The notes beneath the pieces were generated by a model. It made no database searches. It was not told where the DNA came from and saw only the letters and a program-made list of their open reading frames with translations. Of a stretch of DNA of 64,000 bases, positions 11,894 through 23,772 are shown one piece after another. The translations under genes and the position numbers were made by a program. This DNA comes from Wyeomyia smithii (taxonomy: Eukaryota; Arthropoda; Insecta; Diptera; Culicidae): NCBI RefSeq assembly GCF_029784165.1, contig NC_073694.1:74791411-74855410 (forward strand), given 5' to 3'. Every line of letters begins with the position of its first letter. Position 1 is the first letter of the stretch.

Positions 11894-14800
11894 CTGAAAC
11901 AATATAAATTAATCATTGTGACATAAAAGTTCGGTTCATGTCAAAAGTTACCCCAAATTGATTGTAGAAAAACAAAACAGGGTAAGCTGTCGAATTTGTT
12001 ATACCACTTGTTATACCATTTGTTATACCACTTTGACACTAACAATGTTTGTTTTTGGTAGTCATTCTACGCTAGAATTTATCTTTTTCATGCACCACAA
12101 GTGTACCTGAAGCACAAAGACCGAAAGACGACCAAGCATTCAAATACTAATCTCTCCGATTAAGTATTTGGAAGTGAAAAATTTCTATTTACTGATATAG
12201 CCCTTTCCGACCGAGCCCACACAATTGTGTAGGTAAAAAATGACGGATAACAAATCCTAAATCGAAGCAATTGCTATTTAAAAACACTTGCTTGACCCGG
12301 GTTTTTATTTTTCGTAGTAGCTGCGATGCTGACACTAGCGTTGTGAGCAATAAAACAATGAATAAGACGTTCAAAGAGCGAGAGAGAAAGTTTTGTTTAA
12401 TTCACCTTCTACCGACGCAATTAAATGGGCCCGGTCGAAAAGGGATAGTGAGCAACAAAAATATGCTACCTATCGGTGCTGTTTTTTATTTAAAAAACTA
12501 CGTTGCTTTATAATAAGCTCTGTGCTGACCGGTAGAACAAGAGAAAGTTATTAGATCCACCACAAATTGTTAACCAAAAGCGCTGTGTTTTTTAGCTTAA
12601 GAACATAGAAACAATTTTGCAAAACTGAATACTAATATAGTAAGGCGACATCCATAACACAAAAACCTATTTTTTACCCCCACCACCTCATATGTAACAA
12701 AACGTAACGCCACCCCGTAATGAAGATTATTTAAGTCAGTATAAAAATTTTCTTAACACAAATGCTCATTTTCGGAGTAGAATTGTTCAGCCTTTCCTGA
12801 GATTTTTCGTTACCTAACGCTGATCTCATCTCCCCTCCTCCATTGTGTAACAATTTGTAATGCTCAAGTCATTTGATGAATTTCGAAAACGAGGATTGCG
12901 ATTGAAGTACTCAATAATGGGGCCTGTTACAGAAAACGCGGCCAGCGGCGAGTTACTCGCCTGACCATTTTTGGTATTGCAGATGGCGAGTTGGCTGAAT
13001 GTTGAGCGAATAGCTCGTCTAAGTGAACTACTCGACTCGTTCATTACCTAGCTTTCACCAGCCAAGTTCCACTCGCGTTCCTTAATACGACATTTTGATT
13101 GCCTCGTCAAGAATTGGAGACGGGGCGAGCTGCTCGTCTCATCTTCTGTAATAGGGGCCAATATAACGTTCTACAACCCACGTTTTTTTCAACACGTTAA
13201 TTTGCCGTATCTGAGAAATATTTTACGTGTGTGATAAAGAAGACTTACCGTCGCGATTACTTGAGTTATAGCTCACATTTGCGCTGTTATTCTGACCAGG
13301 CGAACCAGGTGCAGAGAGCAGCAACTCTTCATTAATCGGTGATCCTTCTCGGGAGTTATCTATGTAACTGGGTGAAACCGGTGCAGAACGAGGCATGCCG
13401 AATGGTGTTCGGAAACACTGTGATCCTCTCTGGCGTCGCTTTCGATAGCTTTGATCGATGAGCTTAAGTTCACTGGGTGGATCTATCCGCCAAAAACTAC
13501 CCTTTCCTGGCTCATCTTGCGACCGTGGCACCTTTATGAAGTATCTACCGTTTCGAATATATACGCTATTTACTTTTTTTTATAGTATATCAACATTAAC
13601 TAACCTGTTCAAGCTGAGATTATGACGAATAGAATTTTGCCAACCTTTATTGGCTCCTGTTCTGTAATATGGATAGTTTTTCGATATGAACGAGTAGATG
13701 CCAGACAGTGTGAGCTGCTTTTCCGGTGATGCAGAAATCGCCTGCACTATTAGTTGTGCATAGCTATAAGGAGGTTTGTCACTATCGGACATAGATTGAG
13801 ACGCAGGTGCTTGAAATTCCTGCTGCGAAACAAAAGTACAAAATATAAGTAACAAATATTTGTGGACATTTGAAATATCTTCTTACGGAGTAGTTGTTAT
13901 TGTTGTTGCTACTATGACTATTGTGACTATACTGCGGAAACTCGTGCACATTCTGCCTTGGACTAGTGGGGCAACTGTTAGCTGCACTGATCGTTCCCGT
14001 TGGTGATGGATATCCACTTCCGCCAATATGTATACCACTATCACGCCCACCTCCGCCACCACTAGGATGATGACCGCGAATGTCGGCTGCCATATTCGCG
14101 TTCCCACCGCTGCTACTTTGCTCAGGAATGGAAATTTTTAGCGGAGAGTAGATGATATTCGATGACGGTGACTTGTTGCCAGCTCCACCACCCCCAACAC
14201 CAACATTCAGATTGCCACCGGCTGCGGCTATAGCTGCTGCAGCAGCTACTGCACTACCACCTGAACCAGTTCCCACCTTGATCGGAGTATGCTGATTCAG
14301 ATCTATTGAAATTCCACCGTTATTCGCCTGGTCAATTAGATTCTCAAATTGAATCTTGATATTTGTACTGGGAAAACGAATGCTGCAGCTGAAAATATAA
14401 TTGAAAATTTGAGTTACACAGGTTTATGTGCATTGTAATTCTAGACAAATATTTTGTGTATGAATCGAGTTACGAATTGAATACACAACATTCATGTTTT
14501 TATGTGTAATGTACCATTGTTAAATTAAAGGTAGATTTACATTTCTCTGTCTCATTCGCAACAGAAACAATTATCATGACTGAATAATTTTGTTTCAGTC
14601 ACAACAGCAGTCTAATGCTGTAGCCCTTTTACTCAAATAAATATTGTTTTCACCCTTTAGTGCAAGCTTTAATATGAGATCGTTTCGTAATTCAATCACA
14701 CAGCAATTAAGTTTGCCAATATTAATATTTTAGATCAGCATCATAGTTCGAAAACAGCCGGGAGGTACATGATATTTCGACGAAGGATAAATAAATCTAG

Positions 14801-17001
14801 AGAAACATTTCAAAAGGTCCTATCTGCTTTGATCGATCACTTTCATTCAACCACCACAACTCAATAAACACCTCTTATGACACGTTATTTGTCCAAGTTG
14901 ATAGCGGAGGGATCACTCGAGCCCTCTGAACAAAAACCTCGCTTGAGAGAAATACTAAAGCTGAACCATTACCAAAATGAAAAGAGGCTCCGGAAAAACA
15001 ATAAAAGTAGATAGGACCTTTCGAAATGTTTAGCTAGAAAAAACTAACTATTATAATAATTTCCTCGCTAGTACATCAAGGTTGAAACCTCCTCATCTCA
15101 AAAAATTCTAAGTCCCAAAAAGTCGATTTTGTACGAATTTTTTTTTTCTAGATAACACCAGATCTCGCCGTTTTATGTATTTTTAAGACATTTGGCATAA
15201 AAAAAAATCGATATCGGCAATTTCATGGACACTGCTTCTTTTCATCAGTTAAAAAAGTTAAGCACCACCGGTTGATATCGTTGATTTCATGAATCGGTCA
15301 AAGAGTTGAAGCTTTGATTGCGTGAAGTACTGGGAACAGCTAAAATTGCGCCTAGGGGCGTTTTTCGAGAAGACGAAACTTTTGAACCCCACAACTAAAC
15401 GATATTTGAAGGTTAACTTTTTCCTATACATCTTATTATTATGAATTTCCCTTTTTACACTCTCCACAGTTCATACACACATACATTCATATTTTCATCG
15501 AGGATCGTTATCATTACATCTTTACTACTGGCGAACGTCCCATTTTAAATATCTGAATTCTGGATGTCTAACATTCAAATTTGACAAGTTCTTAAAATTA
15601 TCTTTGAAGGGATATTCACAAATTAAGTTTAAGGGGATACGGTGGAATTGAGAAATAAGTTTGTCTGCTCTCCTATGTTTTGGCCGAGTGTATTAAGCCT
15701 TCTTTCTTATAGGTTTCTGTATGTCTTCATTAACAATTAATTTCTATGTGTAAATGTCCTGTACTTTACATCAATGATAATTGTTTTTTTTTTTGTGCTA
15801 CAAGAAAGGACTGAAACATTTTCGCACTAAAGCTGTATAGTGAAATTTCAGTTATCTGAAAAAGTTTTACAAGTTTGAGAATCGATATGGATTTCAAACA
15901 TGTGTGCAAAGCTTCGTTCAAATCAAATATGGTTGACATATTTGTTCAAATCAAATATGGTTGACATGGAATGGCTTAATAACATTGGAGAAAACCAGTC
16001 ATTGGCCCTCACAATGTAAAAGCTATGACTACTGTTATGTTAGCATAGTACAATCGTATTTAGATTAATAGCCCTTGGGGTAATTTTTGTTGTTGGGGAA
16101 TTAGAATTACGTTGTCCATTGATGTGAACTTTTGTAATAGGAGTACTTACACTTTCGGCAATTTGTAGGACTCAGCACACTTTCGATGAAATACATTATC
16201 GATAAAAACTCCGTTCTTGCTGAGACAAAACAAGTTGAAATCGTCGTTCATGTCGTGTTGTATAATGAAGTGCTTCCGTGAGACAAAACTGTTTTTTCCC
16301 ACATGAAAATCGACTTGTGATTTGGATGAATTCCGCCCAACTTCGATAATGTCTTCACTTATTAGCAGCATGTTATCTTTGCTGATGAGACGACCAATAA
16401 AATTGTGAAAGTTGGCCGTATTTGGCGTATTGTTTCCGGTTGCCGAAGAGGCAGTATTTACTGTGCTCATCTTTGCAGATGGGTTAGATCCGTTGCTTAG
16501 TTTTTGACCCGATGTGGTCGTCGTCGTATTGGTGGTTTGCTGAGGAGGTGGTGAAGGGGATGAAACAGGAGATGACCGCTGAGAAGACATTCTGTTGTTA
16601 CCATTTTTTGACAGATTTTGTTGCTGCTGCTGATACAGAGCAGCAATAATACTTTGTTCTTGTTGTTCGATGGATTCCGTTTCTGTTCCGCTTCCAGTTT
16701 GTTGTTTAATGACAACTTTCACCTCACCGTTACCAGTATCTGCCATTTCGAAACTTCCACTACTAGAAACATAATCCGCTGAGGTTGTAGAAGTTTTTAA
16801 TGCCCCAGTAGCACCATTATCCTCTACAGTGGTTGTTCCCTTAGATACAGCAAATTGGTGCGGGTTCTGGAACACTTTTAACACGTTAGCGCCTCCGTTT
16901 GTACTGCCTGTAGTGCTTCCTACAGTTGCCGACTGATGTTCCTTTTTAATTTCCTGCTTTAATGGCTGGGGCATATGAAATTTGGTTGTACCGCTTGACA
17001 T
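11742..17001 (-). CDS. FoxK: Forkhead box K transcription factor (whole gene, 5 coding exons)
   Basis: Coding exons are 17001-16151, 14388-13887, 13822-13605, 13544-13249 and 11893-11742, with GT...AG introns throughout. Phases agree at every junction and give 672 residues. The FHA domain spans about 200-300 (VGRNSS near 222, SRKH at 241-244, NGVFID at 263-268) and crosses the first intron. The forkhead domain is about 467-560, from KPPYSYAQLI through GWQNSIRHNLSLNR to GSFWRIDP. FHA plus forkhead is the diagnostic FoxK combination. The family is nuclear: FHA binds phosphothreonine partners and the forkhead domain binds GTAAACA-like DNA; in animals it acts in metabolic, autophagy and differentiation control, often with Sin3. 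Low-complexity Q, S, T and N runs separate the domains. The ATG at 17001 is the first in frame after an upstream TGA. No break was found. Confidence 0.95.
12200..12445. mobile_element. 246-bp mariner-type miniature element in FoxK intron 4
   Basis: The ends are imperfect inverted repeats of about 40 bp: GCCCTTTCCGACCGAGCCCA on the left and TCCCTTTTCGACCGGGCCCA on the right (complement). They are flanked by TA on both sides (12198-12199 and 12446-12447), the target of Tc1/mariner elements. No coding capacity. Confidence 0.7.
12919..13159. mobile_element. 241-bp PIF/Harbinger-like miniature element in FoxK intron 4
   Basis: Inverted ends GGGGCCTGTTACAGAA and GGCCCCTATTACAGAA are flanked by AAT on both sides (12916-12918 and 13160-13162). 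A 3-bp target duplication and GGSCC-type ends suit the PIF/Harbinger group. The interior repeats the motif CGAGTTACTCG and relatives. Confidence 0.65.
13249..13544 (-). CDS. FoxK: FoxK coding exon 4 (end of forkhead domain, basic tail)
   Basis: It resumes with YFIKVPRSQDEPGKGSFWRI, the wing region, then the basic segment YRKRRQRG, a likely nuclear localisation signal. Ser/Pro-rich sequence follows. Donor GACG|GTAAGT at 13248. Confidence 0.95.
13605..13822 (-). CDS. FoxK: FoxK coding exon 3 (first two thirds of the forkhead domain)
   Basis: The acceptor TTTCGCAG precedes 13822. The exon encodes SDKPPYSYAQLIVQAI and continues to SIRHNLSLN, including recognition helix H3. Donor CAG|GTTAGT at 13604, interrupting an Arg codon. 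Confidence 0.95.
13887..14388 (-). CDS. FoxK: FoxK coding exon 2 (end of FHA, linker)
   Basis: The acceptor TTTTCAG precedes 14388. The exon completes the FHA domain with CSIRFPSTNIKIQFENL, a conserved FoxK strand, followed by Gly-, Ala- and Ser-rich linker. Donor TCC|GTAAGA at 13886, phase 0. Poly-Asn near the end. Confidence 0.93.
14803..15031. mobile_element. 229-bp TIR miniature element in FoxK intron 1
   Basis: A 28-bp inverted repeat with two differences (AAACATTTCAAAAGGTCCTA on the left) bounds the block. A CTAG tetranucleotide lies just outside each end, possibly part of a target duplication. No ORF. Confidence 0.65.
15916..15967. repeat. 28-bp tandem duplication
   Basis: GTTCAAATCAAATATGGTTG continuing to ACAT occurs at 15916-15939 and again at 15944-15967 inside FoxK intron 1. 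It is a local duplication of the kind left by replication slippage. Confidence 0.8.
16096..16139 (-). repeat. 44-bp dispersed repeat next to the FoxK exon 1 donor
   Basis: Inverted copy of the segment at 8744-8787. It ends about 11 bases from the splice donor of FoxK exon 1, so a repeat end abuts a host splice site. Confidence 0.6.
16151..17001 (-). CDS. FoxK: FoxK coding exon 1 (start and most of the FHA domain)
   Basis: It starts MSSGTTKFHMPQPLKQE and ends in the FHA core after KLPK plus two bases of a valine codon. The donor is AAAGT|GTAAGT at 16150. Residues 120-200 are rich in Q, S, T and N. The sumoylation-like motif IKKE appears near residue 18. Confidence 0.95.
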
Positions 17002-17071
17002 ACCTTTCCGATCTTTATTTGGAAATTCAACTCATTTACTGTGTGCACCTAACAATTGATCCATGCATACT
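17002..17071 (-). other. FoxK: Probable FoxK 5' UTR segment
   Basis: A strong minus-strand acceptor (pyrimidine run then CAG, ending at 17072) lies 70 nt upstream of the FoxK ATG, suggesting that an upstream non-coding exon splices here. The upstream exon itself could not be placed; a GC-richer patch at 17230-17400 is a candidate. Confidence 0.4.
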
Positions 17072-17950
17072 CTGAAAAAAGACAAATTTGAGAGACAGAA
17101 AACATAAGTTACACTAGTAAACCTGAATGAGATGCTATTCTTATATAATCACGTGTTTATACTTGAGCATCTACTAGTACGAATAGATACGAATCAAAAC
17201 AAAAATATTGCCCTTTTGTAATTGCTGTCTTTGCGTACCGCCAGTTGTTTTCTTCTTTACTTCATTCACCCAATTTACCGAATAAGCACCGATGCTGCTA
17301 TAAAACATCGAAGCGAGACGTGCATTACGACTACACACTTAATTCATCTCGGCAAACTTCCCAACAGCTGATCGAGCTCAAATAAACGTTTTGGCTCCAA
17401 AAATATTTGTAATCATCAATACCTTCCCAACATTGCATTTTCAAAGCTACATTTTGCATTTTACAAGCTACTCAAAAATGACTTGTGTTTCAAAAAATTA
17501 AACCAGTAGCACAAAATGGCATCTCTTGTCCACAGAAACGTCTATGCAAAGTTTCAGATACGAAGGAAAATCTAACTGGATTGTTTCTAACATATTTTTG
17601 GTTGATGTATGAACAAAAACTATCTTTGCTTCAAATTTGGATTTAATAATTTCAAATTATTATTTTAGTTTAAAGCTAATTTGACATGTTGTTTTGAGCT
17701 AAGCGCACAATTTTTGTTGAATCGATATATATATAGTTATAAAATTTTTATTGTTACTACCTATGATTTTGTTTATTTTAAATTGAAATTTATTTAGATT
17801 CAACAATAGAAAAATGTTTTTCAATCTGTTGTTAGCAACCTCTCTTTTCAAATCGAAATAAACCGTCCTTGCTATTTGTTTCAACTTCCAACCTCACGGA
17901 AAAATAGTAAAAACAATCAAATTTCATGTTAAGTCTTTGTTTGAACAAAA
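17072..17950. other. Upstream of FoxK, no second gene seen
   Basis: AT-rich with no supported coding frame. A GC-richer patch with CpGs at about 17230-17400 may hold the FoxK promoter and first non-coding exon; no convincing TATA box was seen. Confidence 0.35.
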
Positions 17951-17969
17951 CAAAGATTGATGTAACAGA

Positions 17970-18180
17970 TGGTCCCCGTGGTTCTGTGTTCAGCGATGTC
18001 GGTCGGCTAGCTCTCCCACACACGGTCGTGATGTCGGGTTTGATTCCCGATCAGGTCGCGGATCTTTTCGAGCTGGGAATTTTCTCGATTCAGCACTGGG
18101 GCACGGTGTATCGTTGTACTTATCCTACAACATGCGAAATGTGCCAAAATCAATATCGATAACGATTTCTCTCAACTAAT
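17970..18180 (+). repeat. tRNA-derived SINE
   Basis: A tRNA-like head has an A-box-like region (GTGGTTCTGTGTTCAGCG) and a B box GGTTTGATTCC at 18037-18047, followed by an unrelated body. It lacks an acceptor stem pairing, so it is a SINE and not a tRNA. Confidence 0.6.
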
Positions 18181-18259
18181 GTAGTTGATCGAGACCACTA
18201 TTAGCCCTCCAAACTAGCGTGCGATATTGTTGTTGATGTAATAGATTCTTAGTTTGAAA

Positions 18260-19118
18260 TAGCGACAAACAAACAAATTGGATAACATCACAACAGCTTT
18301 GGTTAACAGAAATTCTGCTCAAGCTCAATATCATGCCAAATTTTCATTCCGCAAAAAAAAAAAATAAAATCAATTCAATCGGTAGTGCTAGTAACTACTC
18401 GGAATAACTCTAGCGATAAAACAGGTTAGCGTCATTACCAGTGAGGTAAATTTGTTTCTCTGTGAGCTTGTTAATTTTTTTCTAATTATCCACCGTTCTG
18501 CAGTTATACAGTATTGCGCAATGCCAGATTTACTTGAAAACGTCGAAAAGCCGCTGGAACATCTAGAAACGATCTAGACCGAAACCAACAGAAGTTCGTG
18601 GGTGTGTCTACAGAAACATACTAAAACTTCCTTAAAGTAAACGAATATCATATTAATACGTTGCAAGTGATAGAAAGAAAGGAAATAGAAGATCTTGTGG
18701 GTGCTCCACCTCTAGTGGTTTGAACTTATGGAGACGCACTCAAGTAATTTTTCACGTCTGATTTAAATAAGATATTGTCAATTTAGTTTATTGACGTTGA
18801 ACTCACGTCTATATCGAAGATAGGCGCCTGAATTTAAAAATCCAGTAATTCAACCAGGAAAAAGTGGTCGGGTTTTGAGCGCTTTTATATCAGTCATTTC
18901 TTTTCAGAATATCGAGGTTTTGGCATCAACCGAACAGAAAATCTTTTACGGTTGAATTTATGTAACAAAAACAACCTATTGTTTGAGATACACTGCCATA
19001 AATATACCATATACCATAAATTATTAGTAAAATTTTCTCAATGGGCATACATTTAATTTTCGTTTTTGTTGCTCGGTGCCTGGTTTTGTTTTTGTTTCTC
19101 GCACACAGAGAAAAAAAA
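18260..19118. other. AT-rich stretch, nothing recognised
   Basis: Short A runs and frames below 90 residues only. No inverted repeat ends or conserved domain were found. Confidence 0.4.
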
Positions 19119-20494
19119 ACAAACATGTCTCTATCGTGAAAAATAACAAAATATTTAGAGACAACGTAGGTATTCAAAACAACCTGTTGTCAATCATATT
19201 AATGTGGGTAATCAAAAGACTTTCAATACTGTTCAGGCAACACCAGTCTTTTCTGTTGCTAGTGTGTCTGTAGGTAATAATTCAAATTTAGAAAACAAAT
19301 TGAAAACAAATAATCCTGTTCAGGCACCACCAGGCATTTCATATGCTAGTGTCCTTTCAGGTAAAATTTCGAATTCAAACAGCAACAAGCCTTTCGTGTT
19401 TGGTGCTGAAAAGTCAGCCAATATTGATTTAGGTAGTCCAACTCCCGAGAAGATTGAATACCAACAACAATCCATGCTGCAGGTAATGTCCGTTTTGTTG
19501 AACTGTAACTCGATGTACGAGGCTGTTCAAGAAGGTATAAAATTTACAACTAATAATGTTATGAAATTGAAATTCAGCAATTAATTTAATTAATGCTGTA
19601 AATTTTCCAAATTGGAAAGCTCGCTCTTTAAAAGCAAAAGAAGATGAATTTTTTAATTTTATAACAGTCCATGGTGTGTATATTGCAGTTGTGACTGAAA
19701 CGCTTTTAAAGCCTAACTAACTAAAAAGAAACCCCAACTATATAGTTCACAGGTTCGATAGAATTGATGTTGCCGGAGGTGGAATTGCAATAGTCATCCA
19801 TCGTCGAATAAAACATCGTGTTATGCCCCATCTTGAAACGTAGGTTATTGAAAGTTTGGGAATTGAAATGGAAACAGATATTGGTATTTTATTTATAGCC
19901 GCAGTGTATTTACCTTTTCAATGCACTGGCGAGCAGAAAAATCATTTCAAGGGAGATTTACAAAAACTCACGAGAAATAAATCTAAGATTTTTATCATCG
20001 GTGATTTTAATGCAAAACATCGATCGTGGAACAATGCACAAAGCGATTCCAATGGAGAAATATTGTTTAACGATTGCTCGGCGGGATTTTATTCAGTTTG
20101 ATTTCCAAATGCTCCTACATGTTTTTCTTCTGTTAGGATCACCACTCAAGAAAGAAGAGGTACTAGAAACAAACTTGAATGAAATACGAACTATTATCAA
20201 GAACTTTAAAAACATGAAAGCACCAGGAGATGAGGGGATTTTTTACATCCTCCTCAAAAGACTTCCCATAAGCTCTTTAAATTTCTTAGTGAGAACTTTT
20301 AGCAGATGCTTTGAATTAGCATATTTTCTCTCAAAATGGAAAAAAACGCCAGTCACTCCAATTTTAAAACCTGAAAAAAATCCATCTGAAGCATCAAGTT
20401 ATCGTCCAATTAGTTTACTCTCTTCTATAAGCAAACTTTTTGAAAGAATAATTCTTAAAAGAATGATGACACACATCAATGAAAATTCAATTTT

Positions 20495-21716
20495 GACGTA
20501 GGACTACGTCTAACCGCACTATATCGAGATACATTCTGTGGAAACTGAAACCAAGGTCGGAATGAAAGATTTCAAACGTTAATACTGATGTAACCACACG
20601 ATGGATCACAATAATCAATGTGTCGTTGGATTGATAAAACGATGGACAATTTTGTAATTCTTCAGTTATCATTATCATTTTATTGTTAAACAGTGAAAAT
20701 TTCATAAAAGTTTCAAGGTCGAATTTTCACGAACAATGTACCAATCACATCCGACTACGCCTGACACAGACTTCATGCGTAGACACCAGCTGCCTGCTAT
20801 GATATACTGTATAGCAGTGGCAAAAAAAAATTGACAGAATATCCCCGTCCCAATAGGTCAACTAATGTTCGCTTCCATGCGCCTTGACTATTTTGATGTC
20901 TTGAAGGTAAAGCTTTTTTGGAAAGTTCGTAACCACCTCTACTATCGGGCAATTTTACGTTCTGCTGTAAAAATGTTATTAATACTGATGTCTTGAAGGG
21001 AAACATGCTGGCACAGGCAACAGTACTGCACCGAGCAATGTATGAATAGAGCGCTGGTCACTCGTTGTCTATCAGTGCAGAAGAACTCGATATTTATTTG
21101 TGTGCAGCCAAGCCAAGTGAAGACTTCATTGCCGCTGTCGACGCACAGTGAGGGATCTGGAACATATATCGAATTGCCGTTTGAATTATCATCTTCTTCT
21201 TTTTGTTTCGTATAGTAGCAAATATCAGAATTTAATATGATTATTCGAGTGCCGCAAAAGACGCTGCACCGCCGAGGACAACAAAATTCTGTATGTGTCG
21301 GTAGAGGCAGATAGTAGGGTATATAAATAAGGTTCATTGTACAGATAAAATGCGTTGTTTATTTTTGAACTCTACACTCTGTTTTTCTCAGATTTATTAA
21401 AAAAAAAAACTAAATATAGGGTATTTAAAAGGCAATAGACAACCAAAATGCTCCGTATAGATCTTTGAATAGGTAGTTAAACGGGCTATACTGATGATTA
21501 TATTTTGCTAGCTAAATGAATTTCATTCAATATGACAATCCTAGTTGCAAATTCATTTCATCTTGATATCAGAGTTCCGACATTTGTACTTGTATTTTTC
21601 AATTAATTTTCAAAAAAGTAAAACGAACTCAAATCAAACAGAGCTTCAAAAGCAAATATAAAACTATTGTAGTCCTACGTCAACTATGCGGTTGTGTCTT
21701 GGATACCACCCTCCTA
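20495..21716 (+). mobile_element. Family A dispersed repeat, copy 2 (short form)
   Basis: Starts GACGTAGGACTACGTC and ends with the inverse GTAGTCCTACGTC (21670-21682) plus about 34 bp to ACCACCCTCC. It interrupts the LINE reverse transcriptase between HINENSI and ANEQFGF, which gives good boundaries. The target lies in a T run, so the duplication (about 4 T) cannot be fixed. Internal region is shorter than copies 1 and 3. Confidence 0.8.
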
Positions 21717-22506
21717 CTTTTTGCAAATGAGCAGTTTGGATTTCGCCATGGGCATTCGACTACTCATCAGTTACCTAGAGTAACTAATCTGATTCGTACT
21801 TATAAATCTGAAGGTTATTCCACTGGGGCTGCTCTTCTAGACATATAAAAAGCATTCGACAGTGTTTGGCATAAAGGTTTTATAGCTAAAATGTTCAATT
21901 TTCGTTTTCCTCTTTACATTACAAAAATGATTCAAAGTTACTTGACTGACCGCACTCTTCAGGTTAACTATTTAAATGGTAAATCTGATCGATTGCCTGT
22001 TAGAGCTGGTGTACCTCAAGGAAGTATATTGGGCCCAGTCTGATATAATATTTTTACTTCTGATCTTCCTGATTTACCACCAGGATGTGAGAAATCTTTG
22101 TTTTGTGACGATACAAGCATTTCCGTAAAAGGAAAAAGCCTTCGTGTCATATGCAGTAGGCTGCAAAAAAGTCCAGATATATTTTCGTCATATTTGCAGA
22201 AATGGAAGATTTCTCTTAATGCATCAAAAACACAACTAATTATTTTTCTCCATAAACCCTCAAACCCACCAATAATCATGTTGTTAAGATGAACGGTGCA
22301 ATCTTAAATTGGTCTGACCAAGTTAAATATTTAGGGCTAATTTATGATAAAAATCTCACCTTCAAGGAGCACAATGAGAATATCCAAATAAAGTGCAATG
22401 AATATATAAAATGTTGGTATCCTCTTATCAACAGAAATTCTAGACTTTGTCTCAAGAATAAACTGTTAATTTACAAACAAATATTTAGACCAGCAATGTT
22501 ATATGC

Positions 22507-23282
22507 CAGTGGTTTTCAACCTTTTTCAGTTCATGCACCCCCTTTTGATAATTTACACAAGCTTTTACCCCCTATCGGAACCATGAAAGAAAAGCTGTAG
22601 TTATTAAAAAATATAAGGCTTTTTAAACTTTAATTTTAAACAGGATTCAAGCAGGAGCAGGAAAACACCAGTACACGGGCATTTTCAGCATCACTTGTGA
22701 AGGTGTGTGTTACGATTTATCGTCAACAAGCATATAGAGTTTTCTAAGCCAGATCTCACCAATACAGGCTTAGTCGTGTATCCTTATAAAATCGATTTGT
22801 TTTCAACCAAAAAACTAGCTGATATTCAATTTCGAAAAATATTTCACTTATGAATCCTAGTTTATTCGTGTTACATGTTTCAACAAACTGTGTTTTAGTG
22901 GAAACATAAATGAAATAAAACTAAAAATCGGCCTACAACTTGAATAAAAGTTCGGGGCATGAGGAAATTTTTTGTTATCACCAGCGTGTTGATTATTTGC
23001 GCCCAAAAATAAAACTTGTATTAGTGAAATCGACCACTAATACTAGCGCAGATAGAAAGGTCAATTGAACGTATGCCTGTAGAGCAAAATAATGCGCAAA
23101 AACCGGTGCATGGGTTTTTCGCGAGCGAATTCATTGGACACTGAAAAAAAATGTCGCACCACCGTCAATCATAAAATCGCATTACATGTGAAATTTTTCG
23201 ATTCCCCCCCCCCCCCCCTCCTCCTCCTGCAACGGTCAAATTCCCCCCTAGGGGGGAATTTCCCCCCGGTTGAAAACCGCTG
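22507..23282 (+). mobile_element. 776-bp non-autonomous hAT element, copy 1
   Basis: Ends CAGTGGTTTTCAACC and, inverted, CAGCGGTTTTCAACC are typical hAT termini. A perfect 8-bp target duplication TTATATGC flanks it (22499-22506 and 23283-23290). It is inserted in the RT of the jockey-like LINE (after FRPAMLYA). A second copy lies inverted at 42462-43207 with high identity. Near one end it has a run of about 14 C. No transposase. Confidence 0.9.
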
Positions 23283-23772
23283 TTATATGCAGTCCCCATC
23301 TGGACAAGTTGTTGTGCAACCAGAGAGAAGATGCTTCAAAGGATTCAGAACAAACTTCTGAAAATGATATTGAAGCGTCCTCGCTGGTTTAGCACGAATG
23401 AACTACACAGGCTTACTAATGTGGAACATGAGAAAAAATGTCAAACCAAATTCTCAATAAGTTCCGACAAAAATCGTTGCAATCCTCAATTACAACGATT
23501 AGCTCACTTTATAGTCAGTAATATAGGTGTAAGATTAGATTAAGGTTTAATTTTAAACTTCTTTTTTTCTCTTGACAAGTAGGTTTACAATTTTCCTACA
23601 ATTATATTCATTTAACTGCGGAAGCATTTACAATCTTTTAATGAAATAAAGCTTAAAATATAAGTAGTAGTGTTGATATGTCACCGTTAGTGGCAGAACA
23701 CAATAAAAATTCGGAATAAATATCAGTAAATAAATAATTCATCACATCCCCCCTATTAACAAAAAAAAAAAT

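Larger units (their letters stand above)
19119..23772 (+). mobile_element. Jockey-like LINE, dead, split by two later insertions
   Basis: ORF1 remnants (19204-19584) include the segment SYASVLSGK, seen near the end of jockey ORF1. ORF2 begins near 19590 with endonuclease pieces (AVVTETLLKP, GGGIAIVIHRR, IIGDFNAKHRSW). After an apparent internal deletion near 20140 it jumps to reverse transcriptase: MKAPGDEGI, YRPISLLSSISKLFERIILK, then after an insertion QFGFRHGHSTTHQL, ALLDI*KAFDSVWH, GVPQGSILGP and the catalytic box FCDDT (normally xADD). Stops and frame changes make it non-functional. It ends in a 3' UTR and an A run at 23760-23772. Family A copy 2 (20495-21716) and a hAT-type element (22507-23282) sit inside the RT. 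Confidence 0.85.

Noticed and set aside
20942..21337. 131-residue frame in family A copy 2, similar to frames in copy 3
   Set aside because: Shared because the DNA is repeated; copies break the frame at different places, so selection for a protein is unlikely.
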